A stretch of 64,000 nucleotides of DNA from Amycolatopsis sp. FBCC-B4732 (GTDB taxonomy: Bacteria; Actinomycetota; Actinomycetes; Mycobacteriales; Pseudonocardiaceae), in contig NZ_CP095376.1 in the NCBI RefSeq assembly GCF_023008405.1, positions 830,001 through 894,000 of the forward strand. The letters run 5' to 3'. Of the stretch, positions 19,363 to 27,111 are shown piece by piece. The notes below the pieces were generated by a model. It ran no database searches, had not been told where the DNA came from, and was given only the letters and a program-made list of their open reading frames with translations. How positions within the stretch are numbered: the stretch's first letter is position 1; every line of letters begins with the position of its first letter. The position numbers and the translations under genes are program-made.

Positions 19363-19538
19363 GCGAGGAACGAATAGGAGGCACGGCGGGAATTTCCCGG
19401 ACCGGCGTAGTGCGGCGTAGGCAAATCCCGGCCGAAATTCCGGTCGGGTGAAGAAATCGATCCGATTCGGCAGTCCGTCCGCGCGCAGCCCCTTTTCGGT
19501 CGCACCATTTGTGTCTCGTTTCGAGAACAGGTGGTGGG

Positions 19539-20330
19539 ATGATGGCGCATTTCAGGGAGAGTCTGCACCTCGTGCCGGCGCAGACCACGCCGCCGGCTTC
19601 CGTTTCGAAGCCGGCCACCGGCTTGATCTCCGTCTCGGGTACGACCGCGGTGTGGCTGGTGGGGGTACTCGTCGTCATCATCCTCGTCGCGGCTTTCGTT
19701 CCCCTGTGCTACGACCTCGTCAAGGCCGTCAAATGGCGGAAGGAGCTCACCGACTGGCTGAAGAGCGGCAAAATCCGCCGCGAAGACCTGATCGCCGTCC
19801 TGCGGTTGATCGCCCGCCCGCGGGGCACCGTGAACTCCGCCCGTACGACGATCGCCTACCTCATAGTCGCGCTGGTCGCCGCCGCGCTCGGCGTCACCGT
19901 CTTCTCGGCCGCCGATGACGCGCCGGACCTGCGCAAGACGATCGTCGCCTCGGTGCTGACCGTGCTGAGCCTGGTCATCGGGTTCTACTTCGGGTCCCGC
20001 ACCGCGCAGACCGCGATCGATGCGCAGAACCTGCCGGGCACCGGGCCGGATGGTGGTCCCGGCGCCCCGGCGGCACCGGTCGTCAGCGGCATCGACCCCG
20101 GTACCTCGGCGAGTGGCGCGGTGACGGTGACCGGAACCGGGCTCATGGACGCGACCATCCTCTTCGGGACCTTGCCCGCGACGCGGATCGGGCCGCCGAG
20201 CACGACGCAGGCCGTCGTGGCCGTGCCGACCCGGCCGGCCGGGTACCCCGGGCTCGTCGACGTCGTGGCCGAAACCGCCGCGGGGACCTCTGAACGGACG
20301 GACAAGACGAAGTTCACCTTCGGGGGTTGA
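19539..20330 (+). CDS. Membrane protein with an IPT/TIG-like C-terminal domain
   Basis: 263 residues; ATG 19539 is preceded by a G-rich AGGTGGTGGG, and the ATG at 19542 is equally possible. Three hydrophobic segments are visible (about 28-52, 106-126 and 133-150), with a basic cytoplasmic loop (KWRKELTDWLKSGKIRRED). Residues from about 180 form a beta-sandwich resembling an IPT/TIG domain (PVVSGIDPGTSASGAVTVTG). The function is unknown; IPT folds usually bind proteins or sugars. It ends 64 bases before the GH92 gene, with an inverted repeat directly behind it. Confidence 0.75.
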   Translation: MMAHFRESLHLVPAQTTPPASVSKPATGLISVSGTTAVWLVGVLVVIILVAAFVPLCYDLVKAVKWRKELTDWLKSGKIRREDLIAVLRLIARPRGTVNSARTTIAYLIVALVAAALGVTVFSAADDAPDLRKTIVASVLTVLSLVIGFYFGSRTAQTAIDAQNLPGTGPDGGPGAPAAPVVSGIDPGTSASGAVTVTGTGLMDATILFGTLPATRIGPPSTTQAVVAVPTRPAGYPGLVDVVAETAAGTSERTDKTKFTFGG

Positions 20331-20331
20331 T

Positions 20332-20346
20332 TTGTCCACCGGACAA
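20332..20346. promoter_or_regulatory. TTGTCC/GGACAA inverted repeat
   Basis: TTGTCC-ACC-GGACAA, 24 bases upstream of the LacI-type operator of the GH92 gene. A second operator or part of the promoter is possible. It is too short for a convincing terminator of the preceding gene. Confidence 0.4.
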
Positions 20347-20369
20347 CGGAAAAGATCACACGGTGTATG

Positions 20370-20383
20370 TGACAACGTTGTCA
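20370..20383. promoter_or_regulatory. LacI-family operator upstream of the GH92 gene
   Basis: TGACAACGTTGTCA is a perfect 14-bp palindrome with the central CG typical of LacI/GalR-family sites. It ends 11 bases before the GH92 ATG, overlapping the leader and touching the ribosome binding site, so bound repressor would block expression. No LacI gene lies in this window. Confidence 0.8.
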
Positions 20384-20394
20384 GGAGGAAACGG

Positions 20395-22743
20395 ATGAGA
20401 CGTGGCATCCCAAAGCGGGGGACGCGCGTCCTCGCCACCCTGCTCGCCGGCGCCACCACGGTGGCCCTCGCGACCCCCGCCGGCGCCCAAGGCGGGCCCC
20501 GGTTCGCCGACGATCCCACCACGCTCGTCGACACCTCGATCGGCAACAACGGGGACGGCACCACCTTCCCGGGCGCCACCACCCCCTTCGGGATGGTGCA
20601 GCTCAGCCCGGACACCCAGCTCAAGAAGTACGCGTCCTACGACTACGCCCAGGACACCACCCTCGGCTTCAGCCACACCCACCTCTCCGGCGTCGGCTGC
20701 CAGACGATGGGCAACTTCCGCTTCATGCCCACCACCGGGGCCGTGACCAGCAGCGATCCCGCGCAGTACGGCGCCAAGTTCAGCCACGCGGACGAAACCC
20801 GCAGCCCCGGGTACTACGGCGTCAAGCTCGGCAACGGCGTCGAAGCCGAGCTGACCGCCACCCAGCGCACCGGTCAGCACCGCTACACCTTCCCTTCCGG
20901 CGCGAGCCAGAACGTCCTCATCGAGGTCGGCGAGAGCAACGGCTACACCTACGCCGGTGACGTCCACGTCGTCGGCGACGACACCGTCGAGGGCTGGCTG
21001 CAGGGCGGCAACTTCTGCTGGGAGACCCAGAAAGAGCGCTACAAGGTCTTCTTCAGCGCCAAGTTCGACCGCGGGTTCACGAGCTTCGGCACCTGGACCG
21101 ACGGCAAGCTGACGCCGAACCGGCGCGACGCGAAGCTGGGCAGCCAGCGCACCGGCGCCTGGCTCACCTTCGGCACCGAAAAGAACCAGGTCGGCGCCTC
21201 CGTCGGGCTCTCGTACACCTCGATCGACGGCGCCCGGCTGAACCGCAAGACCGAGCAGCCCAAGTCGTTCGACAAGGCCGAAAAGCAAGCTCACGACACC
21301 TGGGCCGGCGAGCTGAACCGGATGCGCGTCGCCGGTGGGACGACCGCCGACCAGCGCACCTACTACAGCGCGCTGTACCGGTCGCTGCTGCACCCGTCCG
21401 TCGGGTCCGATGTGGACGGTTTCTACCGCGGCTTCGACGACCAGGTGCACCGCAGCCGCGACACGTACTACCAGATGTTCTCGCTCTGGGACACCTACCG
21501 CTCGCAGAACCAGCTCGTCGCGCTCCTGCACCCGGACAAGGCCGCGGACATGACCAAGTCCGTCCTCAAGGTCTACCAGGACGGCGGCTGGGTCCCGCGC
21601 TGGGCGCTGGGCGGCGGCGAGACGAACGTGATGAGCGGTGACCCCGTCACGCCGTGGGTGGTCGACAACTACCGCCGCGGCATCCTCGACGACAAGACCG
21701 CGCGGCAGCTCTTCGACGCTTTGTGGCGCAACGCCAACGAAGTGCCGGAGGACCAGTCGATCTTCCGTGGTCGCGACGGTAATCCGTCCTACGTGAAGAA
21801 CGGCTGGATCGGTTACCAGGACCTCCCGGGCTACACCTACGGCGACACCCGCCAGGCCGGTTCGGCGACCCTCGAATACGCCCTCGCCGACTGCGCACTG
21901 TCCACAATGGCGCAAGGACTCGGGTACGGGGACAAGGCCGAGACGCTCAAGAACCGCTGCGGCAACTTCGCCAAGCTCTGGGACGCCGGCGTCGAATCCC
22001 GCGGCTTCACCGGCTTCCCCCGCACCAAGGCCGCGGACGGCACCGGCGTCGGCAACCCCGACCCGGCGCAGTCGACCGGCTTCCACGAGGGCACGCCGTG
22101 GCAGTACCAGTGGCTCGCGCAGCAGGACCCGGCGAAGCTGTTCGGCCTGATGGGCGGCCCGGCGCAGGCGGAGAAGCGGCTCGACACCTTCTTCGACATC
22201 CCGCTGCTGCTGGCCGACCCGGCGAAGGCCGCCAAGGACTCCTGGGTCCACGGTGCGTACGACTACCACAACAACTTCGCCTTCAACCCGAACAACGAGC
22301 CCGACCTGCACGCCCCCTGGATGTACAGCTGGACGGGCGCGCCGTGGAAGACGTCGGCCGTGCTGCGCGCGGCGCGAACGCTCTTCACCGACACGCCGTA
22401 CGGCATGCCCGGCAACGACGACCTCGGCACCATCTCGTCGTGGCTCGTCTTCGGCATGACCGGCGTCTTCGAAGCCCAGCCCGGCTCCGGGACGTACCTG
22501 CTCAGCACGCCGATGTTCGAGAAGGTCGAGATCCGCCCGGCCGGCGGCCGCAAGATCGAGATCGAGGCGCCCGGCGCGAGTGCGGCGAAGCTGCAGTACA
22601 CAAAGGACGTCCGGATCGGGGCGCGCGGTTACGACCGCGCCTGGATCTCCCACGCTGACCTGCTCCGCGCGGGCAAGATCCGGTTCTCGCTGAGCGACAC
22701 CCCGGCCACCTGGGGCACGGCGTCCGTTCCGCCCGCCTTGTGA
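20395..22743 (+). CDS. Secreted GH92 alpha-mannosidase
   Basis: 782 residues from ATG 20395 after AGGAGGAAACGG. Signal peptide at about 1-32 (ending AGAQGG). GH92 landmarks in order: SIGNNGDGTTFPGATTPFGM, GFSHTHLSG, SLWDTYRSQ, GGETNVMSGDP, NNEPDLHAPWMYSWTGAPW and MPGNDDLGTISSW. Members are calcium-dependent inverting exo-alpha-mannosidases that trim fungal mannan and N-glycans outside the cell. A LacI-type operator sits over its leader, so it is probably induced by a mannose-containing sugar. The GH99 enzyme at 9615 would supply matching activity. Confidence 0.95.
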   Translation: MRRGIPKRGTRVLATLLAGATTVALATPAGAQGGPRFADDPTTLVDTSIGNNGDGTTFPGATTPFGMVQLSPDTQLKKYASYDYAQDTTLGFSHTHLSGVGCQTMGNFRFMPTTGAVTSSDPAQYGAKFSHADETRSPGYYGVKLGNGVEAELTATQRTGQHRYTFPSGASQNVLIEVGESNGYTYAGDVHVVGDDTVEGWLQGGNFCWETQKERYKVFFSAKFDRGFTSFGTWTDGKLTPNRRDAKLGSQRTGAWLTFGTEKNQVGASVGLSYTSIDGARLNRKTEQPKSFDKAEKQAHDTWAGELNRMRVAGGTTADQRTYYSALYRSLLHPSVGSDVDGFYRGFDDQVHRSRDTYYQMFSLWDTYRSQNQLVALLHPDKAADMTKSVLKVYQDGGWVPRWALGGGETNVMSGDPVTPWVVDNYRRGILDDKTARQLFDALWRNANEVPEDQSIFRGRDGNPSYVKNGWIGYQDLPGYTYGDTRQAGSATLEYALADCALSTMAQGLGYGDKAETLKNRCGNFAKLWDAGVESRGFTGFPRTKAADGTGVGNPDPAQSTGFHEGTPWQYQWLAQQDPAKLFGLMGGPAQAEKRLDTFFDIPLLLADPAKAAKDSWVHGAYDYHNNFAFNPNNEPDLHAPWMYSWTGAPWKTSAVLRAARTLFTDTPYGMPGNDDLGTISSWLVFGMTGVFEAQPGSGTYLLSTPMFEKVEIRPAGGRKIEIEAPGASAAKLQYTKDVRIGARGYDRAWISHADLLRAGKIRFSLSDTPATWGTASVPPAL

Positions 22744-22790
22744 GGCTCGTCCCAGGTGCGGTGACCTGCGGTTTGTGCTGAGCTGGGAGC

Positions 22791-23270
22791 ATGACGGAAG
22801 CGAAGACCACGGCGACCGAGAAGTTCTTCCGGGTCGCCATCGCGATCAAGGGCCTCGACGGCGCTCTGCAGGTCGTCGGGGCCCTGGTCCTCGCCTTCAT
22901 CCCGGCGTCGGCCGTCAGCGGGTTCACCCACGCCGTGATCACGCGGGACCTGCTCGGCGACCCGTCGGGCACGCTCGCGCGGCACCTCGAGTCGGCGACG
23001 GAGAACTTCCTCAACGGCGACACCAAGACGTTCGCCGTCGCCTACCTGCTCGCCCACGGCCTCATCAAGCTCGGCCTCGTGTGGGCGCTGGCCCGGAAGA
23101 TCGTCCGCGCGTACCCGGTGGCCGCGGTCATCCTCGCCGCCTTCGTGGTCTACGAGATCTTCCGGGCCGTGCACACCCACTCGATCGCGCTCCCGTTCTT
23201 CGCCGCGCTCGACGTCGTGATCATCGTCCTGGTGCTGCGCGAGTACCGGCAGTTGAAGCGGGCTGAGTAG
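22791..23270 (+). CDS. DUF2127 family membrane protein
   Basis: 159 residues with four hydrophobic segments and conserved-looking KGLDGALQVVGAL at the start, AHGLIKLGLVWAL in the middle and VYEIFRAVHTHS. This pattern matches the DUF2127 inner-membrane family of unknown function. Its stop lies 2 bases from that of the convergent phosphatase. Confidence 0.85.
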   Translation: MTEAKTTATEKFFRVAIAIKGLDGALQVVGALVLAFIPASAVSGFTHAVITRDLLGDPSGTLARHLESATENFLNGDTKTFAVAYLLAHGLIKLGLVWALARKIVRAYPVAAVILAAFVVYEIFRAVHTHSIALPFFAALDVVIIVLVLREYRQLKRAE

Positions 23271-23272
23271 CG

Positions 23273-23983
23273 TCACGCGGCGACGGGAAATCGCACCGTC
23301 GTGCTGTCGGCCTCCAGTGGCTCGACGTAGATGGCGGTGGCGTTGTCCGAGCCGCCGTGGGCCAGCGCCGCCTCGACGAGTTCGGTGGCGCCCGTGCCCG
23401 GCCGGGCCAGCACGGCGCGGATGCCGGCGCCGGCGAGCGGCTTGTGGATGCCGTCGCTGGTCAGCAGCAGGCCCGCGCTCGTGGTCTCGGCCGTGCCGAT
23501 TTCGTGCGGTTCGGCGGTGCGGACGCTGGTCGTGACCACGTGCTCCATCCGCGGGGTCACCGGCTGGTGGCGGGCGCGGAAGTACTCGGCGAGCGTGTGG
23601 TCGGTGGTCAGCCGCGAGAGCGTGGTGCCGTCCCAGGCGTACGCGCGGGTGTCGCCGACCCAGGCGATGCGGTAGCCGCCGTGCGCGGCGGGCATCGCGA
23701 CGACGAGCACGGCGTCCCCGCCGGTCTGCTCGCGCACGGCGCGCTGCGCGGCGAGCACGGCCTCGACGGGTCCTTTGTGGACGGGAGTCCGCGCGGCGGC
23801 CGCGGCGGCGGCGCGGGCCGCGCGTGCGGCGGCGGGATCGTCACCGACCCCGTCGGCGAGCGCGAAGACGACGCCGGGCCCGCCGGCGGCGGCGTACGCC
23901 CCGATGGCGTCGGCGTTGAGCGAGCGGGGGCCTTGCGCGCTCGCGGTGTGCCAGCGCGGGTACCCCGGACGTGTGGTGATCAT
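23273..23983 (-). CDS. PP2C-like serine/threonine protein phosphatase
   Basis: 236 residues; ATG 23983 follows GAGGAGG. PP2C elements appear in order: SLNADAIGAY in place of the usual RxxNED motif, FALADGVGDD, RIAWVGDTRAYAW, LLTSDGIHK and GGSDNATAIYV. The metal-binding aspartates are kept. It would remove phosphates from proteins in the cytoplasm, opposing Ser/Thr kinases. Divergent from the broken SARP gene, so the 114 bases between them hold both promoters. Confidence 0.85.
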   Translation of the reverse strand: MITTRPGYPRWHTASAQGPRSLNADAIGAYAAAGGPGVVFALADGVGDDPAAARAARAAAAAAARTPVHKGPVEAVLAAQRAVREQTGGDAVLVVAMPAAHGGYRIAWVGDTRAYAWDGTTLSRLTTDHTLAEYFRARHQPVTPRMEHVVTTSVRTAEPHEIGTAETTSAGLLLTSDGIHKPLAGAGIRAVLARPGTGATELVEAALAHGGSDNATAIYVEPLEADSTTVRFPVAA

Positions 23984-24097
23984 CGCGGCCTCCTCATCCC
24001 CTCTGACCACCATGATCCGCGCCGAACCTGTGGGCCGTCTGAGACTTTCCTGTGCTCGCGGTGTAGGTCCGCGTACCGTGGGGAACGGGCTGGGGGC

Positions 24098-24894
24098 ATG
24101 GAGTTCCGGATACTCGGGCCGCTGGCGCTGTCGCGCGCCGACGGCCGCCCGGCGGTGCTCGGCGGGCGCAAGCCGCGGACGCTGCCGGCGGCGTTGCTGC
24201 TGGCGCGCGGCCGGGTGGTGCCCGACGAACGGCTGATTTCGCTGCTGTGGGAAGCCGAGCGGCCCTCGACGGTGGACGCGCAGGTGTGCACGTACGTCTC
24301 CCGGCTGCGGAACGCGCTCGGCCGGCCCGCCGGGCTCGTCCGCACGGGCGGCGGCTACCTGCTCACCCCGGGCGGCACGCTCGACGCCGAGGAGTTCGCA
24401 CGGCTGGCCGACGCCGGCCACGGCGACCTGCGCGCGGGCCGGCCGGTCCGCGCGGCGAAGGCGTTTCGCACCGCGCTGGAGCTCTGGCGCGGCCCGGTGC
24501 TCGCCGCGCCATCCGGGGCTTCGCCCCGGGCCGGGGGCTCCGCCACCCGGAACCCCCGCAAGCATGTGGCGTCGCCGCACCGTTGCGCGCGGGGGAGTCG
24601 GCGCGTTTCGAAGAGCTGCGCCTGGCGGTCCTGGAGGGCCGGATCGACGCGGAAGTGGCGTCGGGCGACCACCTGCGGGCGGTCCCCGACGCCACCGCGC
24701 TCGTCGTCGAGCACCCGCTGCGCGAACGCGCCAGTGCCCTGCTCATGGCCGGGCTCTGCGCGAGCGGCCGCCAGGCGGACGCGATCGAGGTCTACCACCG
24801 CGGCCGCCGGCTGCTGGCCGAGCGCCTCGGCATCGAGCCGGGCCCGGCGCTGCGGGCGGCCTACCAGCGGGTGCTCGACGTTCAGGCGGGGTAG
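24098..24894 (+). pseudogene. SARP/AfsR-type regulator (wHTH plus BTAD), frameshifted near a repeat
   Basis: The first part reads from ATG 24098 in one frame: the trans_reg_C winged helix (MEFRILGPLALSRADGRPAV to GYLLTPGG) and the start of the bacterial transcriptional activator domain up to LELWRGPVLAAP at about 24510. Homology resumes in another frame as ARFEELRLAVLEGRIDAEV and runs to the TAG at 24892. Between them lies the 49-bp element found again at 39758-39806. Small SARP proteins are activators of specialised metabolism. Without the insert the two halves would make a standard protein of about 250 residues, so I call it inactivated. The first frame stays open to 24991 with no sensible homology. 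Confidence 0.75.
24510..24558 (+). repeat. 49-bp palindromic element, copy A (inside the SARP gene)
   Basis: Two consecutive hairpins: CCGGGGC-TTC-GCCCCGG, then a longer stem with CGGGGG/CCCCCG outside and TCCG/CGGA inside. All 49 bases are identical to copy B at 39758-39806 read on the minus strand. It lies at the point where the SARP reading frame breaks. Confidence 0.9.
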
Positions 24895-25616
24895 GGCGCC
24901 GACCGGAAGTCCAGGTCGAGCTGCCGCGGCGAGCGCGGCAGCCAGTAGCGCGCCAGTGCGCGGACCTGGTCACGGGGCAGCCCGGGGTTGACGTGCCGGT
25001 GGTCGGGTTTCGCGATCGACTGCAGCGCCCAGGCGAACCCGAGCAGCGGATCGAGCGCGGCCCACCGCCGCCGGTCGATGTCGAGGACCATCTGCGCCCG
25101 CTGCACGGCGTGCCAGAAGTGGTACCCGTTCGGCGGATCGCCGTCCATGGTGTGCACCTCCGACTCGACGGGCGTCCGCCGCGGGTCGAAGAGCACCCCC
25201 TGCCCGAAGGCGGCGAAGGCGCGGGTGAGGCCCTCACCGTCGCCGCGGTAGAAGCGGTCGAAGTTGCCGAGCTGGAGTTTCGAGAGCGTCCGCAGCGGCT
25301 GTTCGACGGGCTTGACTGATTCGGCGTAGTTGCCGGGGTAGCCGGGTTCCAAGCTCAGCGTCCGCCACTTTTCGTACAGGCCTTCGGGCGCGTTCTGCTG
25401 GATGAACGGGAAGAGGACGGCGTAGGCGTCCTGGACGTCCTGTGCCGGGTGGTACAGCGCGATTTCGTCGAGCTGGTACCAGAGTTCGTTGGCCCGCCGG
25501 TCCCCGAGCATGCCCGGCACCGGCGGAAGCCCGGTGTCCGCGGCCGCGGTTCCGTGCAGCAGCGTGGCCCCGGCAACGGTGGCAACGCCGATCTTGAGCA
25601 GCCTTCGTCGGTCCAT
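24882..25616 (-). CDS. Tat-exported protein of unknown function
   Basis: 244 residues from ATG 25616. The N-terminus DRRRLLKIGVATVAGATLL is a twin-arginine-type signal with cleavage near residue 25 (AAADTG), so the mature protein is exported folded. The rest is helical and rich in aromatic and charged residues (NELWYQLDEIALYHPAQDV, YHFWHAVQRAQM, HRHVNPGLP), with several His that could hold a metal. I do not recognise the family. It is convergent with the broken SARP gene, overlapping its tail by 13 bases. Confidence 0.75.
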   Translation of the reverse strand: MDRRRLLKIGVATVAGATLLHGTAAADTGLPPVPGMLGDRRANELWYQLDEIALYHPAQDVQDAYAVLFPFIQQNAPEGLYEKWRTLSLEPGYPGNYAESVKPVEQPLRTLSKLQLGNFDRFYRGDGEGLTRAFAAFGQGVLFDPRRTPVESEVHTMDGDPPNGYHFWHAVQRAQMVLDIDRRRWAALDPLLGFAWALQSIAKPDHRHVNPGLPRDQVRALARYWLPRSPRQLDLDFRSAPYPA

Positions 25617-25705
25617 GTGGTGCACCCCCTGCCCGGCGGCCCCCTGTCGCCGTTCACCGGCCAAGCTACGGAAGGTTTCCATACTTTCTCTGTAAGATCG
25701 TTCCC

Positions 25706-26131
25706 GTGGACGACTACCGGGCGCTTGCGAACTTGATCTTTTCGTACGCGGCCCTGGTCGACGCAGGCGATTTCACCGCGGTGGGCGAGCTGTTCTCCTC
25801 AGGGGAGTTCACGGGCAGCGGCGGCGCGTTGCGAGGCGCGGCGGCGGTGGAGCGCATGCTGCGCGAGACGGTGATCGTGTACGACGACGGGACGCCGCGG
25901 ACCAAGCACGTGACCACGAACGTGGCTTTGGAAGTGACCGGCTCGACAGCTTCGTCGAGCGCGTACTTCACGGTGCTGCAGGCGGTTCCGGGGTTACCGC
26001 TGCAGACGATCGCGGCCGGGCGTTATACGGACCGGTTCACGAGGAGCGACACCGGCTGGCGATTCACCGAGCGCCGCGCGGCGGTGGACCTGGTCGGCGA
26101 CATCAGCCACCACCTGCGGCCGATTCTTTGA
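25706..26131 (+). CDS. NTF2-like (SnoaL) domain protein
   Basis: 141 residues from a GTG at 25706. The pattern is that of the cone-shaped NTF2/SnoaL fold: an N-terminal helix (DYRALANLIFSYAALVDAGD), VGELFSS, TKHVTTNVALEV, and C-terminal strands AAGRYTDRFTRSDTGWRFTERR. Such proteins are small-molecule hydratases, isomerases or binding proteins. Divergent from the Tat-exported protein with a 90-base gap. The substrate is unknown. Confidence 0.82.
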   Translation: MDDYRALANLIFSYAALVDAGDFTAVGELFSSGEFTGSGGALRGAAAVERMLRETVIVYDDGTPRTKHVTTNVALEVTGSTASSSAYFTVLQAVPGLPLQTIAAGRYTDRFTRSDTGWRFTERRAAVDLVGDISHHLRPIL

Positions 26132-26282
26132 TCGCGGATTCGTCAATCCGCCGTTCGTGGCGGGATTCGACCGGGCGCGGGTAACGGATCGTCGACCGGG
26201 CGCGAGCCGCCGGATAAGTCCCGCACCGCCGGGTAGGGTGGTCGCTCACGGCGTCGACGGCCGGGTGAGGGGTGGTCGCGGA

Positions 26283-27062
26283 ATGGTGCTGACGCCAGCG
26301 AGTTTCGGCGGCGTGGTCCTCGGCGCCTTCCCCGACGTCTCGCTCAACCTGATCGCCGCGGCGATCGGTGGCACGGCGGTGTGGCTGGCCACGAAAGCGG
26401 GCCGGCGGCTCAGGTTGCTGCGGGCCCGCCGGTTCTGGAAAGCGATGGGCAGCCGGAAGCCGCTCCTCGTCCTCGGCGCGCCCGATTTCGAGCCGATCAC
26501 CCGCTACGAGCCGACCGGAATGGTGGGCAAGGGGGACATCCTCGCCCTCGTCGAAATCGAATCCCAGCTGCGCGAACTGGGTTTCAAGGGGCGGATCGTC
26601 GAATCCAAGGAGCTGAATTCCCAGGACATGCGCTCCGACCTCGTCCTGATCGGCGGGCCTGACGGGAATTCCGTGACCGCCACGATGATGGGGAACCTCG
26701 GCGGAGCGATCTCCTACGAGTTCAAGTGGGAACCGGGGATCGGCCCGGCTGTGCACGACCGGCTGTCCGGGACCGCCGCAGCGGTCCCACGGTACGACAA
26801 GGCCGGCGATCCGGCCAGCGACTTCGGCCTGATCATCCGGACGGTGAACCCGCTCGCGCCGGAGACGGCGGAAATCGTCATCCTCGCCGGGTGCTGGGGT
26901 TACGGCACGGCGGCCGCGGCGGAGAAGCTGCGCGATCGGAAGTTCCTCCGCAAGCAGCGCAAGTCGAGGCACTTCGAGGCGCTGGTGGAGACGACCGTGG
27001 TGCGCCGTGCGCACTACAACGCCAAGGTCCGCGACACCCGGGAAATCACCCCGGCGGACTGA
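26283..27062 (+). CDS. Membrane-anchored hypothetical protein
   Basis: 259 residues from ATG 26283. One N-terminal hydrophobic segment (FPDVSLNLIAAAIGGTAVW) is followed by basic residues, placing the rest in the cytoplasm. The soluble domain has an alpha/beta look, with PLLVLGAPDFEPI, LVLIGGPDGNSVTATMMG, FGLIIRTVNPLAPETAEIV and ILAGCWGYGTAAAAEKL. The GGPxxN and AGxxGYGT pieces look like a nucleotide- or ligand-binding core I have seen in unassigned proteins, but I cannot name the family. It ends in a hairpin shared with the convergent mannosyltransferase gene. Confidence 0.7.
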   Translation: MVLTPASFGGVVLGAFPDVSLNLIAAAIGGTAVWLATKAGRRLRLLRARRFWKAMGSRKPLLVLGAPDFEPITRYEPTGMVGKGDILALVEIESQLRELGFKGRIVESKELNSQDMRSDLVLIGGPDGNSVTATMMGNLGGAISYEFKWEPGIGPAVHDRLSGTAAAVPRYDKAGDPASDFGLIIRTVNPLAPETAEIVILAGCWGYGTAAAAEKLRDRKFLRKQRKSRHFEALVETTVVRRAHYNAKVRDTREITPAD

Positions 27063-27095
27063 GGCCCGGACCCCCTGAAAGGGAACCCGGGCCTC
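27061..27095. terminator. Bidirectional terminator hairpin
   Basis: GAGGCCCGG (27061-27069) pairs with CCGGGCCTC (27087-27095), with an inner CCC/GGG pairing. It lies between two convergent genes and overlaps the stop codon of the gene on the plus strand. Confidence 0.75.
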
Positions 27096-27111
27096 GCACC
27101 CGTCAGCTCGG

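Noticed and set aside
19379..19450. GGGAATTTCCC-type palindromes after the amidohydrolase gene
   Set aside because: Short AT-rich dyads without a T run or a clear promoter; not enough for a terminator or operator call.
24098..24991. SARP reading frame continuing unbroken to 24991
   Set aside because: The frame is open but loses all BTAD likeness after the repeat; the homology continues in another frame.
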